A model generated the notes under the pieces. The model was not told the DNA's origin, ran no database searches, and saw only the letters and a list, made by a program, of their open reading frames with translations. A stretch of 64,000 bases of DNA. Origin: Methylomonas aurea (GTDB taxonomy: Bacteria > Pseudomonadota > Gammaproteobacteria > Methylococcales > Methylomonadaceae). Location of the stretch: assembly GCF_024505045.1 (NCBI RefSeq), contig NZ_JANIBM010000021.1, positions 1 through 64,000 on the forward strand, written 5' to 3'. Below, one piece after another: positions 17,680-25,017 of the stretch; position 1 is the stretch's first letter, and each line of letters starts with the position of its first letter. The position numbers and the translations under genes are program-made.

Positions 17680-19558
17680 CGCTGACGCCAAATCGGTATT
17701 GGATGACGAGGCCGAAGGCATATTGGCATCCGCCATCGGCCCATTTTTGCCATCTCAGTTGTCGCCTTCGGATTTGGCCGAGATCCAGCAAGCCCGTCAA
17801 TCAATGGTTGCTGCCAAATCCGAGAAGGATGCGGCAGCCCTTTTCCCCGACGCTTCCAGTCGACCTTGTTACCAAGTGTATGAACACACCTGCGGTCTTG
17901 ATCATCGCTGGCCAGCCGGTGTGTATTACCACTTTCTCGGCAAATCGTCTGCCAAGGAGCCGCCGGCGCTGCGCGATGTCAGAATCTGTGGCGTGTTGCA
18001 GGCGGTAGCGATTGCCCGCAATCGGCAGGGTGGCGAGTTTGGCTTGTTGCTGGAATTTCGCGATCGTCTAGGACAACTCAAACAGTGGAATATGCCGTTT
18101 CGTTTAATCGCCGGCCGCGGCGATGAGCTGCAGAAAGCCTTGTTCGACCAAGGCCTGGATATTCACTATCCGCAACGCAGTCGGCTGGCGGACTATCTGT
18201 GTCAGCAACAGCCTGACCGAACGGTCTGGATCACATCCACACCCGGTTGGTTTGATAATGTTTATGTGCTGCCGGATCGTAGTATTGGTGATTCAAGTGA
18301 TGCCGTGATTCTGCAGTCCGAGGGAAATATACACAGTAGTCTCTATCGGCAAGCCGGTACCTTGTCCGCCTGGCAACGACAAGTGGCCGGTTTATGTCCC
18401 GGTAATCCTTTTTTGCTGCTCCTGGTCTCACTGGCCTTTTGTGGTCCCTTACTGGCTAAATGTCATCTGGTCAGCCTGGCCATTCATATTTATGGTCCCT
18501 CCAGTCAAGGCAAGACCAGCGGCATGCAAGTCGCTGCCAGTGTCTGGGGCGAACCGAAACGGTTCCAGCGCTCCTGGACGGCGACCTTGAATGGCCTGGA
18601 ATCAGCTGCCGTTCAAGTCAACGACGGTTTGCTATGTCTGGATGAGATGAGTAAAGCCGATGCCCAGGATGTCAGCAAGTCGCTGTATCTGCTGGCCAAT
18701 GGCGTCGGCAAACAACGGGCCATGGTCAATGGTAAAGCCATGGCACATCAGCATTGGCGGGTAGCGATTCTGTCCAACGGTGAAGATTCGATTGAAGCCC
18801 ATCTGAGTAAGGCCGGTATTCCGGTCAAAGCGGGCGAATTGGTGCGATTTCTGCAGTTGGCGGTGTTTGGTCAACACGGTGCTTTTGACGACCTACATGA
18901 CTATGACAGTGGCCGGGATTTTGCCAGCGCGCTGCATCAGCATACGTCTGAGCAGTATGGCACCGCCGGTATCGCTTTTCTGGAGCACTTGACCCGCGAT
19001 AAACGCGATTTTGCCACTTACCTGGACCAGTGTTTACGCATTTTCGAACAGCGCTTCGGTCCCTTATCGGCGCAGGAAGCCCGCGCGGCGCGCAGCTTTG
19101 CCTTGATTGGTCTAGCGGGGGAACTGGCAACCGAATACGGCGTCACGGGTTGGCCGGAACGCATAGCGATGGAAGCGGCGCTGATCTGCTTCAAACATTG
19201 GCGCCAACAGCGTGGAACCGGTGAACTGGAACCTCAGCAATTGGCCAATGAGTTACGGCAGTACGTCGAACTGTATGGCGACAGCCGCTTTACCAAAACC
19301 GACGATCCCAATCGACTGCACGGCGAGCGTTCCGGCTATTGGCGCCCAGCCGAACGAGGCCGGCAATGGTTGTTCAGTAAGGCCGGTTTCAAAAAAGCCA
19401 TTGGCCATGCCGATCTGGCTCTGGCAGTCAAAATGCTGATCGGTCAAGGCATCCTGAAATCCGGCCCCAACCCGAAAAAGCATGTCACCCAGGTCAAAGT
19501 CCACGGCGGCTCGGCCTGGTTTTACGTGATTCAATTCGATGACGACCATGTTGGCTGA
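17672..19558 (+). CDS. DUF927-domain ATPase (islet replicative helicase-like)
   Basis: I chose the ATG at 17672, which overlaps the preceding TGA, giving 628 residues; a longer frame from 17528 would run through the previous gene. The DUF927 part includes VWITSTPGWFDNVYVLPD, a Walker A GPSSQGKTS near residue 275, and a Walker B LLCLDEMS near 323, then AILSNGEDSIEAHLSKAG. DUF927 proteins are P-loop ATPases seen with primases in mobile islets and are thought to act as helicases at element replication. It sits between two small genes, all overlapping. Confidence 0.85.
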   Translation: MTDADAKSVLDDEAEGILASAIGPFLPSQLSPSDLAEIQQARQSMVAAKSEKDAAALFPDASSRPCYQVYEHTCGLDHRWPAGVYYHFLGKSSAKEPPALRDVRICGVLQAVAIARNRQGGEFGLLLEFRDRLGQLKQWNMPFRLIAGRGDELQKALFDQGLDIHYPQRSRLADYLCQQQPDRTVWITSTPGWFDNVYVLPDRSIGDSSDAVILQSEGNIHSSLYRQAGTLSAWQRQVAGLCPGNPFLLLLVSLAFCGPLLAKCHLVSLAIHIYGPSSQGKTSGMQVAASVWGEPKRFQRSWTATLNGLESAAVQVNDGLLCLDEMSKADAQDVSKSLYLLANGVGKQRAMVNGKAMAHQHWRVAILSNGEDSIEAHLSKAGIPVKAGELVRFLQLAVFGQHGAFDDLHDYDSGRDFASALHQHTSEQYGTAGIAFLEHLTRDKRDFATYLDQCLRIFEQRFGPLSAQEARAARSFALIGLAGELATEYGVTGWPERIAMEAALICFKHWRQQRGTGELEPQQLANELRQYVELYGDSRFTKTDDPNRLHGERSGYWRPAERGRQWLFSKAGFKKAIGHADLALAVKMLIGQGILKSGPNPKKHVTQVKVHGGSAWFYVIQFDDDHVG

Positions 19559-20069
19559 TGTGATCCGGCATTATCTGGCGGATGTGACCGACGCGCAGTT
19601 TCAACCAGGCGATCAACGCCACGCAACACAAAGTGAAAAGGTTGCAGCGGTAACACCGGTGTTACCTGACCCTGAATCGGTAATACCCCTGCAACCCGCG
19701 CCAGGACTGGTGGTAACACCCGTAATATCGGTAATACCTCATAACAGCCAATACCAACAAAACAACGTCAACAAGCTCATCGCCCAAGATCAAAGCAAAC
19801 TTCTGGCCTATCTGAAAGCGATCGGCGAAACCGATTCAACGGTCATCGACGAGTTTCTCAGCGAATGTGCGGCAAGCCCCGACATCCTGCATTACGCCTT
19901 GCAACTGGCCGAAGACACATTGCGAATTCACCACGGCGATACGCGGGGATTCGTGCGCTGTGCCAGTTGTCGATTGCTGCAAGTGCCAGAACAACGATGC
20001 CGACAATTCGGCTGGCGGATTGTGGTGGATAAATGGCGGCGGTGTATGGAATTTTCTGCGATGCAATAA
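19539..20069 (+). CDS. Hypothetical protein of the AlpA-DUF927 islet
   Basis: The 176-residue protein is not recognised. It overlaps the DUF927 gene by 20 bp; an ATG at 19548 is also possible. The first half is proline- and valine-rich, low-complexity sequence. The second half (KLLAYLKAIGETDSTVIDEFLSECA) is helical and ends with cysteines (CASCRLLQVPEQRC), a possible small metal site. It closes the islet and faces hipA, whose stop is 51 bp away. Confidence 0.6.
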   Translation: MTTMLADVIRHYLADVTDAQFQPGDQRHATQSEKVAAVTPVLPDPESVIPLQPAPGLVVTPVISVIPHNSQYQQNNVNKLIAQDQSKLLAYLKAIGETDSTVIDEFLSECAASPDILHYALQLAEDTLRIHHGDTRGFVRCASCRLLQVPEQRCRQFGWRIVVDKWRRCMEFSAMQ

Positions 20070-20119
20070 CAGTCTCAACGAGACAATACAGTGCCAGCAT
20101 CGAGGCCAGCCGATTGACT

Positions 20120-21382
20120 TTAGGCCTTATCAGTCAACCGCCTTATCGTCAGCGCCGTGCGTTGCTCGATCAGCTGTACGATTTGCTCAACCACCGGATT
20201 TTCGGCGAATTCATGGTCGGCCGATGTCTGCAACCTGCGAGCCACCACGGGTAGCCGTTGGCACAAACCTAGAATGCGTTTTCGGGTTTGTGCCACCGAT
20301 AAGCCCGCCGCCTGGGCGAAGCGGTCCCAGTGCCGGGCCTGCACTTCGTTGAATTTGTATTTGCCGCCCAACTGCATCGCCATCTTGGGCGTCAGGCTGG
20401 GATAAACGGCGGTTGACAATACGTCGTAGAGCGGCGCCAGGACGGCACCCTTGTTGGCATACAAGATAGCAAAGTTCTTGGCATGGGCGTCGTGGTTGCC
20501 GATCAAGGCATTGAAAATGACCGCATCCAGCAAACGCAGTACCTGCGGCGCACTCGGTCGGGTCACGCGGCGGACCAAGTCAAAGCACTGTTCCAAACCA
20601 GGCCCACCCTCGTTCTGATATTTCAGTTCCGGTACCACGCCAAGTGCCTGGCAGAAATCTTCCTGATGCAGCCGCAAGCGTTGGCCATTTGCAGCCTGAG
20701 TTCTGTCATAACGCTCAACCAGCAGAAATGAACGATCGTGAACGGCACAAATCCACGACTGTGCTGTATTAAGTTGCATCGCGCCTGCCAATGCCAGACA
20801 GAAACCTTCGTTGATCACGCTGTCTTCAACGGCAGCGATGGCCGGTTTAAGAATATGGCTACTGGGAGTGTCATTGCGGGGCAGACCGATTCGTTGACCA
20901 TCAAAAACCACCGGCAATTTATCCTGAGCACCCGCCAACGACAAGCGCAAGCCATCCTGGCCAGCCAGCATCGGCCGCTGTGGCAATTCGTCCAGCAAGG
21001 CAAATACTTCAGAGTCGGATAACCAGTCGATGTCATTCGCTTGTTCAGATACAGCGGGTATTTGGTCTGGCGGCAATAGCGAAACGGCACCGGCGCATTC
21101 GCCGCCGATATGATCGAGCAAGGCAAAGTCGTTCTGCTTCGAGACCTGAAACTGGCGTGCAATCAATTGGCGTAATTTGCCTTCCGGTAACAGGCCGGCA
21201 AAGAACGGACGCGCTTGCACATCGTTGAAGGGAGCTACTTGCAACGGTAACGAGCAGGACAAAGGGGCGGCGTCGGCTTGTTGCAGCCAGTCAGATCTGT
21301 AGCTAAATTGCAGTCTGCCTTCAACCAGGGCCAAATCCCCCACTCGGCGATCAAATAAATAGACGGCGAGCAAATAACTCAT
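20120..21382 (-). CDS. hipA: HipA-family Ser/Thr kinase toxin, copy 1
   Basis: The 420-residue protein has the HipA fold: an N-terminal HipA_N part (FFAGLLPEGKLRQLIARQFQVS), GAQDKLPVVFDG and PSSHILKPAI around the ATP-binding lysine, IGNHDAHAKNFAILY as the catalytic loop, and LAPLYDVLSTAVYP as the metal-binding motif. E. coli HipA phosphorylates GltX and induces dormancy; the substrate here is unknown. It overlaps hipB by 4 bp. A close paralogue lies at 35727-36989. Confidence 0.92.
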   Translation of the reverse strand: MSYLLAVYLFDRRVGDLALVEGRLQFSYRSDWLQQADAAPLSCSLPLQVAPFNDVQARPFFAGLLPEGKLRQLIARQFQVSKQNDFALLDHIGGECAGAVSLLPPDQIPAVSEQANDIDWLSDSEVFALLDELPQRPMLAGQDGLRLSLAGAQDKLPVVFDGQRIGLPRNDTPSSHILKPAIAAVEDSVINEGFCLALAGAMQLNTAQSWICAVHDRSFLLVERYDRTQAANGQRLRLHQEDFCQALGVVPELKYQNEGGPGLEQCFDLVRRVTRPSAPQVLRLLDAVIFNALIGNHDAHAKNFAILYANKGAVLAPLYDVLSTAVYPSLTPKMAMQLGGKYKFNEVQARHWDRFAQAAGLSVAQTRKRILGLCQRLPVVARRLQTSADHEFAENPVVEQIVQLIEQRTALTIRRLTDKA

Positions 21383-21612
21383 GGTGCTTCGGTTATGTCC
21401 GGCAAGCCATCGAGCATGACCTGACCACCCAGCGCCTCGATCACGCGCATCACCGTTTCCAGACGCACGGTCGGCTTGCCTGCTTCGAGGTCGACGATAA
21501 AGCGAACGCCAACACCTGCCGCCAACGCCAATTCGGATTGAGTTAATCCGAGCTGTTTGCGGGCAGAGCGTAGCGCTTGGCCAAGTTGTTGGGTGGATTG
21601 GATGTTGATCAT
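21379..21612 (-). CDS. hipB: HipB antitoxin (XRE), copy 1
   Basis: I start at the ATG at 21612 (77 residues, the same length as copy 2); an upstream ATG at 21651 would read across an operator. The helix-turn-helix is ALRSARKQLGLTQSELALAAGVGVRFIVDLEAG. HipB neutralises HipA and represses the pair by binding the palindromes upstream. Confidence 0.92.
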   Translation of the reverse strand: MINIQSTQQLGQALRSARKQLGLTQSELALAAGVGVRFIVDLEAGKPTVRLETVMRVIEALGGQVMLDGLPDITEAP

Positions 21613-21619
21613 GAGATTT

Positions 21620-21733
21620 TTCCCGTTCGGGAAATTATTAGGCGAAAACAATCGATATGCAAGTTTAATTTCCCGTACGGGAAAATTAATTTAGGATTTA
21701 CGATAGACAAGCATCGAAGTTCCCGTTCGGGAA
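21620..21733. promoter_or_regulatory. Three HipB operators at 50-bp spacing (copy 1)
   Basis: TTCCCGTTCGGGAA (21620-21633), TTCCCGTACGGGAA (21670-21683) and TTCCCGTTCGGGAA (21720-21733) are perfect palindromes whose starts are exactly 50 bp apart. The first is 7 bp from the hipB start. They lie between hipB and the divergent 21844 gene, so they could control both. Confidence 0.85.
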
Positions 21734-21843
21734 AAATAGCCCCTTTCTGTGTCAAGTCTATCTGACTGTGATGGTTAGCGCTGAATGCTGATGATATAAC
21801 TTAGGGTAACTGCAAGAACGAACCAAACAATAACCGACAGCAA

Positions 21844-22395
21844 ATGACTAGCAAACAGAAAAAAACCAAAGCAACCTGGAGCGACGTTAAATCCAAATTG
21901 GCTGACGTCGATCGTGTTGGCCTGATCGGCCTGATACAAGATCTATACGCAGCCAATAAAGATAATCAAACGTTTCTGCATGCACGATTCGGGTTGGGCG
22001 AGGATATTCTTAAACCCTATAAGACCACCATTTCCCGTTGGATTTGTCCTGATGTAATGCGCAATCAGCCTATTTCAGTGGCCAAAGCGAAGAAAGCGAT
22101 TACCGATTACAAAAAGGCGGTCGGTCAACCTGAAGGACTGGCTGAACTGTCAATTTTCTATTGCGAAGAAGTATTTGTTTTCCTGGGTTACTGCGGCATG
22201 GACGATGAAGGGTATTTCGATGCCTTAGTGCGAATGTTCGAACAAGCGTTGAAATATGTCATGGCATTGCCGGAAGCCAAACGCCCACCGTTTATAGACA
22301 GACTCGAGCAAGTTGCACTGCAAGGCCCGAACGTCGGCTGGGGTGTTGGCGACGACATGGAAATATTGTTAGCCGAATATGGCATCGATGACTAG
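21844..22395 (+). CDS. Hypothetical protein preceding the TOTE primase-helicase
   Basis: The 183-residue protein may belong to the DUF6155-like group (KLADVDRVGLIGLIQDLYAANKDNQTFLHARF), but I am unsure. The mid part is basic (RWICPDVMRNQPISVAKAKKAITDYKKAVG) and the C-terminus is acidic. Its last 17 bp overlap the next gene, so the two are a unit. It is divergent from hipBA and shares the intergenic region that holds the HipB operators. Confidence 0.6.
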   Translation: MTSKQKKTKATWSDVKSKLADVDRVGLIGLIQDLYAANKDNQTFLHARFGLGEDILKPYKTTISRWICPDVMRNQPISVAKAKKAITDYKKAVGQPEGLAELSIFYCEEVFVFLGYCGMDDEGYFDALVRMFEQALKYVMALPEAKRPPFIDRLEQVALQGPNVGWGVGDDMEILLAEYGIDD

Positions 22396-24745
22396 CAATG
22401 AGCTTTTAGCCGATCTCCAAGCTGAAAACGCAAGGCTGATTGCATTACTCGAAGCTCATAACATCAAGTGGAAAATACCGTCTGAGCCACCACCAAAACC
22501 TGTTCCAATCGAGCCAGAATTATCTGCACTATCTACTAACGCGAAGGTGGCGTTATTCCGCCGCTTGTTTCGCGGCAGAACCGACGTATATCCCGTTAGG
22601 TGGGAAAGTAAAACTACCGGTAAATCTGGCTATGCGCCAGCATGTGCGAATGAATGGCGACCTGGTATTTGTCACAAGCCTCGTATCAAATGCTCAGATT
22701 GTGGTGTTCGGCAACTGAGCACTTTGTCAGATGCGGTCATATATAGCCATCTTTCCGGCGAGCACACCATTGGCATTTATCCCTTGCTGGCAGACGACAG
22801 TTGCTATTTTCTGGCGGTGGATTTCGACGAGGCCGACTGGAAGGAAGATGCCCAGGCTTTTGTCCAATCTTGCTCTGAACTTGGGATACCGGCTGCACTG
22901 GAGATATCGCGTTCTGGCAATGGTTCTCATGTCTGGATTTTCTTCGCTAGCAGTGTTTCTGCGCGTGATGCTAGACGACTCGGCACTGCCATCATCAGCC
23001 ATACCTGTTCTCGGACTCGACAACTGAAACTGACTTCCTACGATCGCCTGTTTCCCAATCAGGACACTATGCCCAAAGGTGGTTTTGGCAATTTGATCGC
23101 ATTGCCGTTGCAGAAAAAACCACGAGAAAATGGATTTAGCGTGTTTGTCGACAAACACTTACAACCCTATCCCGATCAGTGGACCTTTTTAGCCAATATA
23201 CAGCCGATGGCAGTCGTGGACATTGAGCCAACTATTTTGCGGGCCACCGGCAATGCACATCCATTGGATGTCACTTTTATTGACGAGGAAGATCACAAAG
23301 AACCTTGGAAGCGGACTGAAAGCAAAAATGCCAAACTTGCCGGGCCATTGCCAGAATCGCTGTCTATTACTATGGCAAACCTGATCTATTTCGAGAAATC
23401 CGAACTGCCACAACCTCTGGCAAATCGACTGATCCGCCTCGCAGCCTTTCAAAATCCTGAATTTTATAAAGCACAAGCCATGCGCTTCCCTGTTTGGGAT
23501 AAGCCGCGTGTAATTGGCTGTGCCGAAAACTATCCAAACCATATCGCATTACCGCGCGGTTGCCTGGATGCCGCCTTAAACTTATTGAAGGAAAACGGTA
23601 TTCACTATGAGTTAAAAGATGAACGCTTTGATGGGCAAGCAATCGATATTACTTTCGCAGGCACTCTGCGGCCAGATCAAGAAATGGCTGTCAGTGAAAT
23701 GTTGCAACACCACGCCGGTGTGCTCTGTGCTCCAACAGCATTTGGTAAAACAGTCACCGCAGCCGCGATGATTGCTCGACGGGGTATCAACACCCTGATT
23801 CTGGTTCATCGCACCGAACTTCTCAAACAATGGCAGGAGCGTTTGCAATCCTTCCTTGGCGTTGGCAAAGACGTGGTTGGAACCATTGGTGGCGGCAAAG
23901 CCAAACCAACAGGAAAAATCGATATTGCGGTGATGCAGTCCTTGTCGCGGCAAGGCGAAGTCAATCCATTGGTAGAGAATTATGGACACGTGATCGTCGA
24001 CGAATGTCATCACATCGGCGCCGTTTCATTTGATGCCATCTTGAAACGGGTTAAGGCGAAATATGTGTTGGGGCTTACTGCCACCCCTGTGCGCCGCGAC
24101 GGGCAACAGCCCATCATTTTCATGCAGTGTGGACCAATCCGCTATACCGCTGCCAAACCAGATAATGCGCCAAGTGATCTGGAAGTTATTCCACAGATGA
24201 TTTACAAGACTATCGATCTGCCTCAGGAATCCGCTATTCAAGATGTATTTCGTCACATTGCCAATGATTTGGATCGAACGGCGGCGATTGCCAAAGAGAT
24301 CATCGCGGCTTTTGATCAGGGGCGAAAAGTGCTGGTACTGACTGAGCGCACAGAACATCTGGATGCTATTTTGGTAGCACTGGATAACAAGCTACCGCCA
24401 CCTTTTGTGCTTCACGGTCGAATATCGAAAAAGCAACGAGCAACTTTGATCACAGAGCTTGAAGGGCTGCCGCCTAATGCACCCCGGGTATTATTGGCTA
24501 CGGGTAAATTGGTCGGTGAAGGTTTTGATCACCCACCACTGGATACCTTGGTTCTGGCAATGCCGATTTCATGGAAAGGTACGCTGCAGCAATATGCTGG
24601 CCGTTTACACCGTGAACACGCCACCAAAACCGATGTTCGAATCATCGACTTTGTCGACACCGGTCACCCGGCTTTACTGCGAATGTGGGAGAAGCGTCAA
24701 CGGGGATATCGGGCAATGGGCTACCGAATGGCAGTTCCAAACTGA
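22379..24745 (+). CDS. TOTE-type primase-helicase
   Basis: The 788-residue protein joins an archaeo-eukaryotic-primase-like domain to a superfamily II helicase. A short N-terminal coiled region precedes a cysteine cluster (GICHKPRIKCSDCGVRQ). The primase part follows, with YFLAVDFDEADW (DxD), PAALEISRSGNGSHVWIFF and KGGFGNLIALPLQ. The helicase has Walker A APTAFGKTV near residue 450, DECHH near 540, GLTATPVRRDG, GEGFDHPPLDTLVLAMP and QQYAGRLHRE. TOTE conflict systems were defined by Aravind's group as regulated NTP-dependent conflict modules; their activity in cells is poorly known. A start at 22388 is also possible. Confidence 0.85.
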   Translation: MASMTSNELLADLQAENARLIALLEAHNIKWKIPSEPPPKPVPIEPELSALSTNAKVALFRRLFRGRTDVYPVRWESKTTGKSGYAPACANEWRPGICHKPRIKCSDCGVRQLSTLSDAVIYSHLSGEHTIGIYPLLADDSCYFLAVDFDEADWKEDAQAFVQSCSELGIPAALEISRSGNGSHVWIFFASSVSARDARRLGTAIISHTCSRTRQLKLTSYDRLFPNQDTMPKGGFGNLIALPLQKKPRENGFSVFVDKHLQPYPDQWTFLANIQPMAVVDIEPTILRATGNAHPLDVTFIDEEDHKEPWKRTESKNAKLAGPLPESLSITMANLIYFEKSELPQPLANRLIRLAAFQNPEFYKAQAMRFPVWDKPRVIGCAENYPNHIALPRGCLDAALNLLKENGIHYELKDERFDGQAIDITFAGTLRPDQEMAVSEMLQHHAGVLCAPTAFGKTVTAAAMIARRGINTLILVHRTELLKQWQERLQSFLGVGKDVVGTIGGGKAKPTGKIDIAVMQSLSRQGEVNPLVENYGHVIVDECHHIGAVSFDAILKRVKAKYVLGLTATPVRRDGQQPIIFMQCGPIRYTAAKPDNAPSDLEVIPQMIYKTIDLPQESAIQDVFRHIANDLDRTAAIAKEIIAAFDQGRKVLVLTERTEHLDAILVALDNKLPPPFVLHGRISKKQRATLITELEGLPPNAPRVLLATGKLVGEGFDHPPLDTLVLAMPISWKGTLQQYAGRLHREHATKTDVRIIDFVDTGHPALLRMWEKRQRGYRAMGYRMAVPN

Positions 24746-24758
24746 TAAAAGCATACGA

Positions 24759-24851
24759 ATTCGATTGGTCATTTACCAATCGAATCCGTAGCGGATTGCA
24801 ATCGGTAGTCTATTCAAATGCAAATTGATGCCTAAGAAACAAAATCGTGTA
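24759..24851. repeat. 93-bp repeat, copy A, with terminal hairpin
   Basis: The copy at 37450-37542 has the same length with about six mismatches. It begins with ATTCGATTGGT (24759-24769) and its reverse complement ACCAATCGAAT (24775-24785), a perfect 11-bp hairpin with a 5-base loop. About 65 conserved bases follow. A conserved 15-mer, CCGGTCTGAGCACCA (24923-24937), stands 71 bp further on. I see no gene in 24746-25017. Confidence 0.8.
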
Positions 24852-24922
24852 CGGGATCGTATATTTCTGGTTTCGCCAATAAATAATTCATTCAATTTCA
24901 TCTAGTTAGAGTTAATTCTAGT

Positions 24923-24937
24923 CCGGTCTGAGCACCA
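24923..24937. repeat. 15-bp core repeat, copy A
   Basis: CCGGTCTGAGCACCA recurs at 37598-37612, in both places between the 93-bp repeat and a rho-independent terminator. The flanks on either side of it are unlike each other. It could be the crossover core of an attachment site or a conserved RNA end. No T-arm precedes it, so it is not a tRNA 3' end. Confidence 0.6.
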
Positions 24938-24970
24938 TTTACGCATCCAATAGGGTGCAAACCAATCCAA

Positions 24971-25005
24971 AAACCCGCAAGTTTCCTGGCTTCGCGGGTT
25001 TTTTA
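24971..25005 (+). terminator. Rho-independent terminator before the HelD-like gene
   Basis: AAACCCGC (24971-24978) pairs with GCGGGTTT (24994-25001), followed by a T-run to about 25004. It ends transcripts coming from the TOTE unit or from the repeat. It also argues against a helicase start upstream at the GTG at 24955. Confidence 0.75.
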
Positions 25006-25017
25006 TTGTCCGGCGCC

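Noticed and set aside
24905-24940. Possible tRNA 3' end (…GAGCACCA before a terminator)
   Set aside because: No T-arm or anticodon arm can be formed upstream, and the second copy has no tRNA either.
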